A stretch of 64,000 nt of DNA from Limanda limanda (taxonomy: Eukaryota; Chordata; Actinopteri; Pleuronectiformes; Pleuronectidae), in the NCBI RefSeq assembly GCF_963576545.1, contig NC_083638.1, forward strand, positions 33,839,041 to 33,903,040. Direction: 5' to 3'. Below the pieces are notes generated by a model. That model made no database searches, was not told the origin of the DNA, and was given only the letters and a program-made list of their open reading frames with translations. A program made the position numbers and the translations under genes. This document shows positions 1-11,360 of this stretch, piece by piece (position 1 is the first letter of the stretch; every line of letters starts with the position of its first letter).

Positions 1-998
1 GACGTGAAAAGACAATGGGCTCACATGCTGGACAGTGGGTGCACCATAAAGTTTATGTTGAGCTGTACCCTAGAATGAAATGTTTGCTGTCAGAATAATC
101 TAGGAGGTTATTATGTTATTAATTCCATTACAGTATAAATATTGTTCACATATGTTGCCAGATTAGCCCTTGTTTCTTCATCACCCTCTCAGATGTGCTA
201 AGCTAGTTTCTCTTCAACTCTTTGGATGACTTCCTAGTTATTGACCTTGTCCCACTGCAGCATCTTCATAAAAGCCTTGTACCTCTCAGAGATCAATCTC
301 CATGCCCCTCCACAATTTGGAATATCTCAGCATATGTCTTGGTAGTAAATAATCTCTTCAGACAAGTTGTCTAGCATCAGAGCAGATATTGAATCCCAAT
401 TCGTTGCTGCTATTGTCAATATGAGAGAGTTTGCATATTCCCATATTTTTCTGATCCTGCCGCTTCTTTTGGTTTTGGGGTATTCTTTATTAATGTCTGG
501 CCAACCAAACCCGATGGTCGTACCCCATGGTCTTCATCAGATTCTTACAGAGCAGTAAATAGATCAAGAACAAATCAATTTTGTCATGTGTCAATGTCGT
601 GCTTCTACAATACAAATAATAATCAAAGCCTTTTACTGTAATACTGTGTATTCTCACCACACTCAAGTCGCACATCTAGTGTCTCCTGATGGTTATACTA
701 CAATACTTAGTTTGGAAAAAATTGATTTTGTATAATTTATTCATTGGGAAATTATTCAATAACTCAAAAATTACAAATTTTTGATGTCCTGTAAGTTGTT
801 TTTATCATCAATGAAGCGCAGCACAAGCACAAAGCATTTTGTTTTCTAAATTGCTGCGGCCACTTTAATGCCGTTTGCATTTTTCAGGTAGGTGTTTAAG
901 GTCTCGCACCCCCGCCATTTTCCATAGTACCTCCATGCCGTCACTGTGAAAAAGCAAACAGGGGAAGCAATAAAAGGCATAACTTACAACACATCAAG
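1..998. other. No gene recognised; decayed repeat in the first 560 bases
   Basis: Only short ORFs. The stretch about 125-264 (minus) is homologous to 44988-45150 (plus), see that entry. The remainder up to the Harbinger-like element shows nothing identifiable. Confidence 0.4.
125..264 (-). repeat. Decayed dispersed sequence shared with 44988-45150
   Basis: Read on the minus strand this stretch aligns with 44988-45150 (shared landmarks: GATGCTGC, TCATCCAAAGAGTTGAAGA, CACATCTGAGAG, CATATGTGAACA). One frame resembles protein (RVEEKLA, GDEETRANLATYVNNIY) but carries TAG and TGA stops, so it looks like a broken coding region of an unidentified element. Confidence 0.45.
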
Positions 999-1001
999 TT
1001 A

Positions 1002-1963
1002 AGGCCAATTTATGCTTGAGCGTATTTTGTAAAACGGATAGATAAGACCGCCCTATCCGTCGTGAAACGCCCTCTCCGAGTGCTTCGGACAGCTTTTCGT
1101 ACAGGTCTGATTTTTCTAACTTCTCCGTGTTGTGTCGGAGAGCCCACGGACATCTCTTGGCTGTGATTGGTCCGCGAACGACATCATTTCCGTATGTCGT
1201 CATTTCCGTACGACGTCATTTCTGTTCGACGTCATTTCCGGACCTGTAACTTCCTGATTCACAATAAATACATACACAACTACGATTCTACAATTAATGT
1301 GACGTGTGTGTTAAGCCAGCGGAGTTGTCCGGATGACGGTGGCTCGTTCGAGCACTGACGACATGTGTGCACGGTCACAGACGGTTAGAACGAGCTTTCA
1401 AAACGGCGCTAGCAGGCTAGGCTAGCCACCATGCTAACTGCGGTGGTAACAGTGCATAACCCCGCCGTCACGACTTTAATTCCACTTCTATCATGACACT
1501 GTTTCTATAATACCGCCAGGTTAGAAGCAAACATTGGGTAGTAGTTAGTGTTGCGAGTCCCTGCTGACTGTGTGTGGAAGCTGGGGGGAGCTAGCTGGGA
1601 GGGGAGCTAGCTAGCTACATGTAGCCTCAAGCAGATTCAAGCTGTGGAATCAGCAACACAGTTCGGAAACAAGACCGGGGAACCGCTGCGCTAAGAAACG
1701 ATAACATCAGCATCTTGACCCACTGGGTGTCACTTTATTTAGTTCTGTTAGTTGCCATGGTTCAGTGTGTGGGACGCAAGCTAACAGATGTAAACAGAGA
1801 CACGTGGACTTCTTCTTCCCAAATGGGGTAGGCTTCTCTGAGCTCGTCTTCCGTTGCGCCACCTATGTGACGTAGAGTGTTGGAGAAGTAAAAATCAAAA
1901 AGACTCTTTGCCCCTCGTTGAGACCTCTCTGAGAAACGGACACGTAGTAGTATATAAGAGCCT
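1002..1963. mobile_element. PIF/Harbinger-like non-autonomous element, copy 1
   Basis: A 962-bp element bounded by imperfect terminal inverted repeats beginning AGGCCAATTTATGCTTG (left) and, reverse-complemented, AGGCTCTTATATACT (right). It is flanked by a 3-bp TTA target duplication (999-1001 and 1964-1966). Internal sequence is homologous along its whole length to 16143-17069, including the shared block CTCTTGGCTGTGATTGG / CCCTTGGCTGTGATTGG. No transposase ORF is present, so it would depend on a transposase supplied in trans. TTA duplications are typical of the PIF/Harbinger/ISL2EU group; the superfamily call rests on that. Confidence 0.75.
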
Positions 1964-1966
1964 TTA

Positions 1967-2564
1967 GCCAACTCCGTTTCTCATAACAAGACCGGCAGAA
2001 GCTTCGGCTGTAAGCCCATCCTCGATCACTTGCAGGCTGCTGAATCTGTGAATCCAGACCAATCTCCTATATTCTCTCTTTTTTTCTTCCAGTGAACACC
2101 ACTTTAGGCACTTACATTCAGTCTCGTTTGGCCGGCGCGCCACACCCGAAAGTCTATGTAATTCTAGTCCGAAATTACCAAATTCAATTTTTATTGAATG
2201 CTACTGACAGTGTACCAGGTGCATTGTACAAAATTAGAATTCTCTGATTAAATTATGATGAACATGTTTAAATAGCCATCGAAACTGCCAGCCTGTGTTT
2301 ACTATCATCACCAAGCCTTTCGACACAGTGCCAGCATGCCCACTGTGTGTGATGGTAAGACTGCAAAAGTTCAGAGGGATTTTCACCCACAAAAAGGGAA
2401 AACCCCTTTATCTGGTGGATATACTCCCACATTATTAAGGTGCAATGTAAGCCAACAAAGTGAAGAACATCCTGGGTTTGAGGTAATTTTCCAGCTATTT
2501 AGCTGATTGCTAACAGAGCTCTTTCAGACGCTGTGATATTTATTCTATATTTTTAGTTTGGGGC
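1967..2564. other. No feature recognised
   Basis: About 600 bp between the Harbinger-like element and the L2 tail. No convincing ORF, splice-framed exon or repeat shared with the rest of the window. Confidence 0.4.
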
Positions 2565-4600
2565 ACTACTAACATTACATTACATTTCTAACTATTATCC
2601 ACAACAACTTACAATAAGTGCATTCACCCATGAGGGAACAAACCCATAACAACAATGATCAAGTAAGTACAATTTGCTTCAAAAAAGCCAAACTACAAGT
2701 GCTACATGCTACGTGTCATATAAGTGCAACTAAAATTATTATTATTAGTTTTTTATCCAAGTAGTCAGTAGTCGGAAGAGATGTGTCGTTAGTCTGTGGC
2801 AGAAGATGTTATTTAAGAGCCAGGACGGCAAACATTCAGGATTTTGTGGAGTGGCTAGCTCACAGTGAGGGAGCAGCAAGCTGATTAGCAGATGCAGAGT
2901 GGAGTGGACGGGCTGATATGTAAGGTTTGACCATGTCCTGGGTGTAGACTGGACCCGATCAGTTCCCAGCACTGTACGCAAGTAATAGTGTTTTGAAATC
3001 GGATGCGGGCAGCCACTGGTAATCAGTGAAGGGAGCGGAGGAGCGAAGTAATGTGAGTGAATTTAGGTTAAAGACCGTTCGAGCTATGTTACACCAAACT
3101 GTCCTAGATGTCAATATTCTCCTGTTTCTTTGGGACACATGTTTTGGTCATGTCCATCTTTGTATGGCTTCTGGTCCTCAGTCTTCCAATCACTCTCAGC
3201 AATATCTGGCAAAACACTGCAGCCTGACCCTTTGATAGCTATCTTTGGTGTAGTAAGGGATGAGCTAAAGCTGTCCCGTCTCCATAAAAATGCAATTGCC
3301 TTTGCATCATTGCATGCCCGACGTCTGATTCTGCTGAATTGGAAGGGGAAGAATCCTCCTGCTTATGTTCATTGGATTAGAGAGGTGATGTTGGGATTAG
3401 CTTTGGAAAAAATTAGATATACAGTACACGGGTCGGAGGTTAAATACGACAGAACCTGGTCACAGTTCATGACACATATCAAGAGCTTGCCTTTTGCCTG
3501 AATCCTTGTTCTTATTTAATATGTATTTATCTTTCCCTCTTTCCTTCTCTGATTGCCGTCCTAGTCTTCTCAATGCTTATGTTCTGACTGTTGGGACTTT
3601 TTTCTTATGTTAAAGGTCCTGGATGTTGGTGTAATGAACATAATGATCAACATAGATTGGTTTGAGTCTTTTTTTTAATTTATTTATTTATTATTATTAT
3701 TATTATTATTTTTTTCCTTTGGCCTGTCTATTTTTTGTATTTGTCTATATTTGCTTTCTTCTTTTGGTGTTCTGTCTGTCAGTGTGATACGTGAGTGTTT
3801 TTGTGGATTTATTTGTTGGGATGCCATCTGGTTGGGGTGGGGGGCGGGGGGCGGGTGCGCAACTTTTGTAAGAAATGCATAACTAATGATGTAAATGTTT
3901 TCAACATGGAAAAATGATAAATAAAGTTGTAAAAAAAAAAAAAAAAAGACCGTTCGAGCTGCTGTATTCTCGATTAGCTGCAAAGGTCGGATAGCACTAG
4001 CAGGTAGACCAGCCAAGAGGGAGTTGCAGTAGTCCTTGCGTGAAATGACTTCTGAGTGAGAAGGGAATGTTTTTCTCCTGATGTTGTGCAGCATGTATCT
4101 GCATGATCGGGTAGTTGCAGTAGTGTTGGCAATAAGGGAGAGTTGACTGTCGAGTGTCACACCCAGGTTCCTAGCAGTATTGGTGGGGCTTACCAAGAAG
4201 TTGTCAAAGGTAATAATCAGGTCATGGGTGGGACAGCCTTTTCCTGTAAGGAAAAGTAATTTTGGTCTTGTCAAGTTCGATTTTAAGGTGATGTGCGGAC
4301 ATCCACTGAGAGATGTCAGTCACACAGGCAGAGATTCATACTGTTACCTTTGTTTCAGGGTGGGAAAAAAAGGGAATTAGTTGAATGCCATCAGAGGAGC
4401 TGTGGTAGGAAAAGCCATTTGAGTGAATGACAGAGCTGAGAGAGTTGGTGTACAGAGAGAAGAGGAGAAAGTTTTCAGCAGGGTGGAGCCGAATACTCGG
4501 ATGAAACGAGTGCTCCTTTCCACCAGCCAAGTGACTGAGTGAAAGCCAGGCGGCATGCAGACGATCCAATGGCAAAGTCAGAGTGCACCATGCCTGGCTA
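2565..4600 (-). mobile_element. L2 (Maui-like) LINE fragment, minus strand, split by an L1 tail
   Basis: Minus-strand reading gives late reverse-transcriptase and C-terminal motifs of the L2 clade: LFSLYTNSLSSVIHSNGFSYH (4575 side), then ARNLGVTLDSQLSL, RDYCNSLLAGLP and LQLIENTAARTV. The usual aspartates of the FHCYADD-type catalytic box are not legible (SSSDGIQL instead), so it is degenerate. The 3' tail at 2570-2640 contains the reverse complement of CACTTATTGTAAG, a tail common on teleost L2/SINE families. A separate LINE tail with target duplication is inserted at 3086-3944. Confidence 0.7.
3086..3944 (+). mobile_element. 5'-truncated L1/Tx1-type LINE tail with 16-bp target duplication
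   Basis: Inserted in the L2 fragment: AAAGACCGTTCGAGCT occurs at 3070-3085 and again at 3945-3960, immediately after an A-run (3931-3947). The insert carries the last 124 codons of an L1/Tx1 ORF2 (stop at 3499-3501) with GHMFWSCPSLYGFWSSVF, WIREVMLGLALEKIRYTV and RTWSQF. It is homologous to the end of the complete element at 18408-18785. A 3' UTR with AATAAA (3920-3925) follows. Truncation at the 5' end plus A tail plus target duplication is standard target-primed reverse transcription. Confidence 0.88.
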
Positions 4601-5049
4601 GACGCATACGGAGTGAGCGCTCCTCTTCCTCACTCACTCACAATCATACCCACCCCATAAATTAACAGTGTGTTTTACTTTATGTAGAAATAAAAAATAC
4701 AATACTCCCCCCCCAAAAAAATCTACAACAGGTAGTAAAAACATCTCTGTGATCAGTCACACACACACAAACATCACACTGTTTAAATATAATTTTTTAA
4801 AAGTAAAATAAAATGTTGAGGATGAAAACTCGTTGAGTTGAGTATGTTGTGTATGAAAACCTGCTATTGCATATGTTGATGATATGTTGATTTACTGAAG
4901 TTTATTCACTAAAGTTTATAAAATACTTGTTCTGAATAGTTCTATAGTTACTATTTATGTTACTATTGTGATCAAAAACATTGATCTGAAGCTCAATTCT
5001 AAGGCTGTTCTGTAAATAGTTTTCTAATAAACAATAAATTTACCAATAT

Positions 5050-5188
5050 CCATGTCTGGCTTACAGTACAATACCAACTTTCGCTCGCTACAGATTTAAG
5101 CCCTGCCCACTTCCAAGTGCAGATACAGATAATTAAGTAGGTTGAACCGATACAGATACAGATATTGGTGTACTCACTCATCCCTAGG
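5050..5188 (-). repeat. Dispersed element end (GGGATGAGTGAGTACACC family)
   Basis: Reverse complement begins TAGGGATGAGTGAGTACACC and continues with ATCTGTATCTGTATC and AAGTGGGCAGGGC. The same order appears in + orientation at 7313-7450. This looks like the end of a non-autonomous DNA transposon; the superfamily was not determined. Confidence 0.5.
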
Positions 5189-5189
5189 G

Positions 5190-5930
5190 CTCCGATGTTC
5201 CGAATTCAATGGATTCAGCTCCTGCAGCCCCCTTGCTAGAAAGCCTAGTCTGCTCTCATTGGACAGCTGGGGATTAGTTCAAATACGTCAGGACGAAAGG
5301 AAGCCGTAAACACATGTTGTTACAATTAAACACAACACTATCAGTTATTTTTAATTCTGGAGATGTAATTAAGTTAAAACAAGCTTTTTTTTTTAAAGTA
5401 CTCCATAGCCTGCTAGCTTTTGTAAATAGTAAAACCTATATAAACTGGGAGACTTTAGATCGGTTGTACTTAATATTAAAAGAGTAAAAGCAACAGTGCA
5501 GTGTAGGAAATGAGTAATTATTTGATTTAATAAAAGGCTGTGGCAAACAGGAACATTTTCAGCATTGATTTAAATAAAGTCAGATATGCAGTTCTCTAGG
5601 AGCTTGTTTTACAGATGTGGAGTATAGAAACTGAACACTACTTCTCCATGTTTAGGTTTGACTTTGAGGACAGAGAGCAGAAACCACATGTATACCATTA
5701 TGAATTTATGGATTTACGCTTCCTCGCTTTGCCCAATAGATCTCTTCTGTGTGGCATAGCAATGGAAGAGCTCATGTGGCAAACATGGTTTACCATCCAG
5801 GTCAATCCACACTGATGCCTTGCTTGAGGCTATCCTTCTTCCTGCAACCATTAAATGTGAAGCTCACACTAACACGTTTGACCCAGTTTCTACAGAAAAT
5901 GCTGCAGCAGATGCAGCTGCAAATATTGAT
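5190..5930. other. No feature recognised
   Basis: AT-rich sequence with short ORFs only; the ORFs at 5615-5815 and 5749-5949 overlap in different frames and match nothing I recognise. Confidence 0.35.
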
Positions 5931-7306
5931 GAGATATGAATTACTTTGATGTGAAAAGGATGGAGAAGAGGAAGGAGAAGCTGGAAAGAGAAGCTCCGTG
6001 TGTCATTTGTCATAAATTCCCTTTGCACCTTAGCGTCATCAGGTGTTTTTGCCTTGTAATCAATGATACAGGCCGAACTTGAGGGTACACTGAGGGTCAA
6101 GGTAAATCTGACTGGCTACTGGTTTGTATGGCAGTACCATGAAAGCCATGTGGCCCACTCAGTAGATCAGACATCAATACCTCTATTCCTTTTAAACTAA
6201 ACGCCTCCTATTTTAGGACAAGTTACATTTTGCCGCACTAATTAATGCATACCGCCAGTTGATGTTATCGACCTTCTAGACCAATAGCAGCATAACTAAG
6301 AACAGGTCTAAGAAAAGCCTGGACCAGCTCTAACTATAAGCTTTATCAAAAAGGAAGGTTTTAAGCCTACTCTTAAACGTACAGATGGTGTCTGCTTCCC
6401 GAACTGAAAGTGAGAGATTATACCACAGGAGAGGGGCTTGACGGGCCCGGAGACGCAAGAGCCCTTCCGGGCCCCTCACGGCCCTTCTTACGTCCTTACG
6501 TGCGTCGGCCAATTTTTCTAACTAGACGGCAAAGCCCCGCAAGCGTCATCCGCCCGCAAGGGCTGTGATTGGTCTGCTAACTACATAATTTTCGGAGTCG
6601 CATTTCCGGTTAATGCCCGGAAACCACGGAAGATTTAGAAGAACGAATATGGACCAAATAGAAGAGCACTTGGCAGAAGAGATCCGACACTATGTCCACT
6701 AGTATAACCCGTCACTAACCGGCGGATTTTTCCGCCAGAAAAAGGCTCTGAGGAGCTGCCGTGGCGATGTAAATAAATCGCTCTTCTTCGTGCAACACAT
6801 GAAGAAGAGCCGACTTCAACAAAAAACATTACTGCGCCTAGTGTTCTGGCGGGGAATTGCATGGCAACACGCGCAATGGTTGGAAAACCATGAATGAGAA
6901 CGAGTCCTGCGTTACATCTGCGTGCCTGCGGGCCCCTGACAACGCAGAAGCATGCTTCGGCCTTAAGCCTGAATTCTGGGAGCGGAGTGCTCTAGTGGGT
7001 TGATAAGGTACTAATAGCTCTTTAAGGTAAAATGGCGCCATATTATTAAGGGCCTGGAAGGTGAGGAGGAGAATTTTAAATTCTATTCTAGATTTAACCG
7101 GAAGCCATTGTAGCGATGCTAATACTGGAGAAATGTGCTCTCTTTTCTTGGTTCTTGTCAGGACACGTGCTGCGGCATTTTGAACAAGCTGCAGAGTCTT
7201 TAACGACTTACTGCTGGAGCCTGATAATAATGAATTACAAAAATCCAGTCTGGATGTAACAAAGGCGTGGACTAGTTTTTCTGCATTTTTTTGCTAAAGG
7301 ACATTG
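5931..7306 (-). mobile_element. L2-clade LINE 3' fragment, minus strand, split by a MITE
   Basis: Collinear with 20043-20870 of the long L2 on the same strand: 3' UTR at 5931-6330, then the end of ORF2 (SFKSRLKTFLFDKAYS, 6330-6512 minus), then after an inserted element the upstream coding part (IAPFYLKELLVPYQPTRALRS; 6967-7306). The coding part is broken by the 6447-6966 insertion and by small indels. Confidence 0.8.
6447..6966. mobile_element. Diverged Harbinger-like MITE inside the L2 fragment
   Basis: Interrupts the L2 between GGGCTTGA and AAGCCTGAATTC, sequences that are only about 70 bp apart in the long L2 copy (around 20460-20530). The right end reads, reverse-complemented, AAGGCCGAAGCATGCTTCTG, like the termini of the elements at 1002 and 16143. 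Internal GGGCTGTGATTGGTC also matches their conserved block. The left terminus (GGGCCCGGAGACGC) does not match, so the 5' end is rearranged. Confidence 0.55.
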
Positions 7307-7312
7307 GAAGTA

Positions 7313-7450
7313 GGGATGAGCGAGTACAGCATTATCTGTACCTGTATCTGTTAACCATATGAATTATCCGTATCCGTACTCGGAGTGGGCGGGGCCTAAC
7401 CCGGAAGTGGGTGTGATTTAACCCGGAAGTGGACTGGTTCAACATAACTT
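7313..7450 (+). repeat. Dispersed element end, partner of 5050-5188
   Basis: Starts TAGGGATGAGCGAGTACAGC, followed by repeated TATCTGTACCTGTATCTG and GGAGTGGGCGGGGCC. Same family as 5050-5188 in opposite orientation. A short TG-repeat follows near 7516-7534. Confidence 0.5.
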
Positions 7451-7734
7451 TCTTTTTTAACTTTGAAATTTTTTTATGATTTTTTTATTTTTTTTAAATT
7501 TATTTCCACACCAGGTGTGTGTGTGTGTGTGAGTGAGATGCGAGGGACGTTCACTGTCTCCCGGAGAAATGAACACTCTGTGTTTTTAGTATAGAAAGAC
7601 GTGAATTATATTCGTTCACTCATAGTCATAGAGACTGGTTTTGTTATTTTCACTTTACATTAACACTTAAAGTTTAGTGCAGGGTAATTGTTTGCCGTGA
7701 TAATTAAATGCCAGTGTGATAATAAATGACAATT

Positions 7735-7851
7735 TCAAACAATTCTGACACCGTATGATAATACAGGGTCAAGTGTGTGGTTACAACAATGAGTAGGTTG
7801 GTGTACACACTGACTGAAACCAATTGAGTCTAGTATCGAAATAAATACTTC
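7735..7851 (-). mobile_element. L2 endonuclease fragment
   Basis: Minus-strand translation contains ILDSIGFSQCVHQPTHCC and NHTLDPVLSYGV, the C-terminal part of the L2 apurinic endonuclease also present at 22640-22745. It is interrupted at about 7852 by half of a TTAA-flanked element. Confidence 0.75.
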
Positions 7852-7991
7852 AATTGTATTGGATTTGGCTGCAACGCTGTTTACCCTGTAATCTCCTACC
7901 CTGGACTCAAACACTTCACCCATCCCTCCATCGGCATAGTGGTGAGAAGATAATGAGTGAATTTTCGTTTTTCGGTGAACTATCCGTTTAA
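7852..7991. mobile_element. Half of a TTAA-type foldback element
   Basis: Matches the right half of the element at 9265-10046 (TTGGATTTGGCTGCAAC, ACTTCACCCA, GGTGAACTATCC then TTTAA). The left half is missing, so it is a truncated copy next to L2 pieces. Confidence 0.55.
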
Positions 7992-8140
7992 AATGTTGAT
8001 ATATCCCCTGTCCTTAACCCTCAATAAGTGTAAGGAAGAACTATGAATCCTTAGAGATGGGCCGCATGAGTAATCCCTCTCCCAGGACAGACAGAAGTGC
8101 AATAGATTACGCGTGTATCTGAACACATCAATAAAATTAT
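7992..8140 (-). mobile_element. L2 3' tail fragment
   Basis: Matches the 3' UTR of the long L2 (about 19445-19590): CTGTCCTTAACCCTCAATAA, then CCCTCTCCCAGGACAGACAG and AGAAGTGCAATAGAT. Confidence 0.7.
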
Positions 8141-8194
8141 AATATTTACAACATTGATTAGAAGACACATTTTTAAGCAAAGAAAGGTGTGACA

Positions 8195-8260
8195 ACTGTC
8201 TAAAGTATTTCTACATAAGAAGGAATACCTTCCTTCTTATGTAGAAATACTTTAGACAGT
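8195..8260. repeat. Perfect 31-bp inverted repeat with 4-bp loop
   Basis: Left arm 8195-8225, loop TACC 8226-8229, right arm 8230-8260. The arms are exactly complementary. The sequence does not match other repeats in the window. It could fold as a long hairpin RNA if transcribed, or be the collapsed core of a foldback element. Confidence 0.85.
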
Positions 8261-8675
8261 AGATAGATTGATAAAAAAAAATTGGTTCATTGTTTTCAGT
8301 AAAGTGGTGTTTTATCTAGGGGCAGTCTTTTATTGAACGTGTGTGTGTGTGTGTGTGAATAAGCTGATGGGGTTTACTGTAGGTCAAGGATTAGTTTTCC
8401 AGGTGGTTCTCCATAAGCACCTTCTAATTTAATCAGCCGTTTGCTAAAGCTTTTCTCACAGACACCCACAAACACCTGAGAGTATACACGGTGTCATTAC
8501 AGCTTCAACGAAACACAGGTAGGTTAACACTTCTTTACTATAATATGCAAATTTATAGTTTAAATAGGAAAACTAACATAACCACGTACTTCTGATTTTG
8601 AATGATTAGAGTGAACTTTACATTTGAATTCATAGTACCTCACAAACACAAAGGAATATGAATGAATTTCGTCAA

Positions 8676-8708
<33 letters not shown>

Positions 8709-9264
8709 AGTAGCAGGTAAAAAGATACCTCAACATCATAACCAACTACCTGTATTAATGGTATGGCTGTAAGTGTTTGTGTTTTGAACGTCACAGACAG
8801 CTTAGGGAGCATCTGTCCTCTTTACTGCATTAAGTCTTGGACCATCTGTCTGTTTGGCGTTTTGGTGTTTCTGAGGCAAATATTTGATTGTAGGACAGCA
8901 AGGACAGTTTGTTTGCTAGACTGTGACAGAATGTGGATATTTGTGTGCATGTTGTTCATTTGTATAATAGACCTGAGATCTCATACTGTTAGCAGTGGAG
9001 ACAGACAAAAGGTCACTTCAACAGGAGCGAAATATTTCTGTAAAAGAGGTGGTGCCTCTCTCCATATTTTATTACCCCAACTGCAATAACTGGATACTGG
9101 ACAGTTAGTGAAATCACCTGTTTATTATTGAAGCGTAAATTTCAGTGTAAGAGTGTTATAGCATTTTTCCAAAAATGCAATTAGCCATAAATCTTGTGCT
9201 GATTTTGACATGATTAATAAAAAATTCAGAAATATATCTGCAACTAAAACTTTAAATAAAATAA
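8261..9264. other. No gene; (TG)n at about 8338-8358 and (AT)n at about 8676-8702
   Basis: Two microsatellites are visible. The 108-codon ORF at 8763-9089 has no recognisable domain, an odd cysteine-rich composition and no splice context, so it is not called. Confidence 0.5.
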
Positions 9265-10046
9265 TTAAAGTAATAGTTCATCAAATAGTTCATCAAAGTT
9301 TAAATTCACTCATTTTCTAAACACCCCTATGCCGATGGGGTGGGTGGGTGAAGTATTTGAGACAACAAAACACTGGAGTGTCAGGGGTTAACTTTGTCAA
9401 AGCGGAATCCAATACAATTGAAGTCAATGGTGAGTCTTCTTCAGATGTACTAAAACAACAGAACAAACATAAAATGTCACCACACTACTCCTCTGGTGTC
9501 ATTCAAGTGTCTGTAAGCCCCAACATTTATATTCAACTCGAAACGGGGCCATTAACATTGTTTTAAGCCTACATGTCCTCTGATATCTTCCGGCGAGGTG
9601 CATTCATGGACTGTCAGAAATACTAACGTCCTCTAGCTTAGCCACTTCTGGTGAACTTTTAGGCTTAAAACACGGTGGAAATTACAATGTTGGTGCTTCC
9701 GGACCGTTTATTATGTCGTTTTATCAGCTACACTGTTTAAGCCTCAAACTCAAAAAGTGTCCTGTAGACTCAAACACTGGAGGATCTGCTGAGTCCAGTG
9801 CACGTCTGATAGCAACTTTAGTGACACGAGCAGTATGGAAGCATGTTATGCTTTTTTTTCTGGGATTTTATTATTTTAGTAAAGGGTCACCAGTAACTTA
9901 AATTGTATTGGGTTTGGCTGCAACCCTGTTTACCCCTGAGACTCCTTTATTGTTTTCTGGACTAAAACACTTCACCCACCCCTCCATATGTATAGTGGTG
10001 AGTAGATAATGAGTGAGTTTGAATTTTTGGTGAACTATCCCTTTAA
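9265..10046. mobile_element. Foldback non-autonomous DNA element flanked by TTAA
   Basis: A 782-bp stretch including TTAA at both edges. The ends are long imperfect inverted repeats: right arm read in reverse gives AGGGATAGTTCACCAAAAAT, CACTCATTATCTACTCACC and GGAGGGGTGGGTGAAGTG; the left arm has the same motifs (TAGTTCATCAAA, CACTCATTTTC, GGGGTGGGTGGGTGAAGT). TTAA targets are used by Kolobok and piggyBac elements; no transposase remains, so the superfamily is open. Confidence 0.65.
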
Positions 10047-10697
10047 GAGGTATCTGGCTAACTTTAGCAAGATCTCAACCTGCTTGAGGTAATATGAAAA
10101 TGATACAGTCTATAACTTCCTAGTTATCTCTTCAGAGAAAGTCCCAACCCAATTCTCAGGTGATCCTCAGCAGGTCATGTCTGAAGATGGCTTTTGTCAG
10201 TCCTGTAATAGACTAGTGATCTTCTCCCAGGGGCACCCAACGTCTTGCCCAATGTCATCTCAAAGGATAAGCTGTTGGAAGTTCTCTGGAAGTTGGTGAA
10301 AGGAAAACTCAGGCAGCAGCTGATGTCTTATGTATCGGATTTGAATGTAGACTTGATGCATCAATGAGACAAATATAACAACGTCAAAAGAGTAGCATGA
10401 GCAATTGTCACCCCCAAGTCTGAAGATGTCTCCCACAGCATCCCAGGATATCTCCCACTACTTGCGTCATCCATTCTAACGGCACGTCCATTAATGGCTA
10501 GAATTGCTCTCACTCTCTAGGTTACATGTAGGTGTTCCCATCCTATTGGATAGTTAAACCTTAGTTTTCATTACTAAATCACATTGTGTCCTTACGTCTT
10601 GCCACTAGTGAAATACACAGAAGAGAACAAGATTGAATAGATAAAGAAGTTGGTGCCTCTCTGTCTGGAGCATCTGAGTTAGATATGAAAGTCCCCA
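10047..10697. other. No gene; possible old SINE/LINE remnant near 10213
   Basis: Around 10213-10270 the string CTAGTGATCTTCTCCCAGG..CTTGCCCAATGTCA resembles a consensus common in teleost repeats (GTGACCTGTCCAGGGTG..CGCCCAATGTCA). The remainder is unrecognised. Confidence 0.3.
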
Positions 10698-11035
10698 ACG
10701 CCGGGTTTACACAGGACGCGGAAGCACAGCGCCATTGCTGTTCCTTCCTTTGCTGTTCCGCCTGGCTGTTCACACGGGACACGCATTTCTCCGAGCCGGT
10801 CAGCCCGCAATTCTGCTTTTTCCGCTTGTTGTTGTATGTAACCCGTTCAATGTAGAGTTCGGGGGGAATTGATGATGGTCTTCATAGCCTGTGTTGTCTG
10901 GCGCGATACGCTCGTGGAAAGGGCGCAAGGTGCCCCTGGCGCGGAGCATCGCAGCCCATGTGAACCACACAAATGTTTAACAGGGGGGTGGATAAGAAGG
11001 TGCCTGGCTTTCCGCATGCTGTGTAAACCCAGCGT
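10698..11035. mobile_element. 338-bp MITE with terminal inverted repeats
   Basis: Left end ACGCCGGGTTTACACAGGAC; right end reverse-complemented ACGCTGGGTTTACACAGCAT; the interior is GC-rich relative to its surroundings. No coding capacity. It lies about 325 bp upstream of the first recognised ubap1l exon, so it could affect the 5' region if this is promoter-proximal. Confidence 0.65.
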
Positions 11036-11360
11036 AAGCGTAGACACTAAAATGTACTGTCAGTTGGCCCTTATCTATAACCTGACCTTTGGAGAGAGAA
11101 TGGAGTATCTGTGGAATTTAGACAGGCAATATTCTCCTGTTCAGATATAATATAATATTAAATTATATACAGTACATAATATATAGTGGCATATACAGTA
11201 ATGTGTGAGGATGGTAAAAAAAATTTCCTCAACATAAGCAACATGGCTACTGAATTAATGATGGCTAGTGAATTAATGAATGACATATGGTGTGAATTTA
11301 TATAGGTATATATATCTAAAATCAAACTGTGTGTTTGTGTCTCTCTGTAAACTGAGTAGT

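Noticed and set aside
3684..4274. 196-codon minus-strand ORF as a gene
   Set aside because: Composite of an L2 fragment and antisense L1 3' UTR joined at an insertion point.
8763..9089. 108-codon ORF with many hydrophobic and cysteine residues
   Set aside because: No domain, no conserved motif, no splice context; an ORF of this length is expected by chance here.
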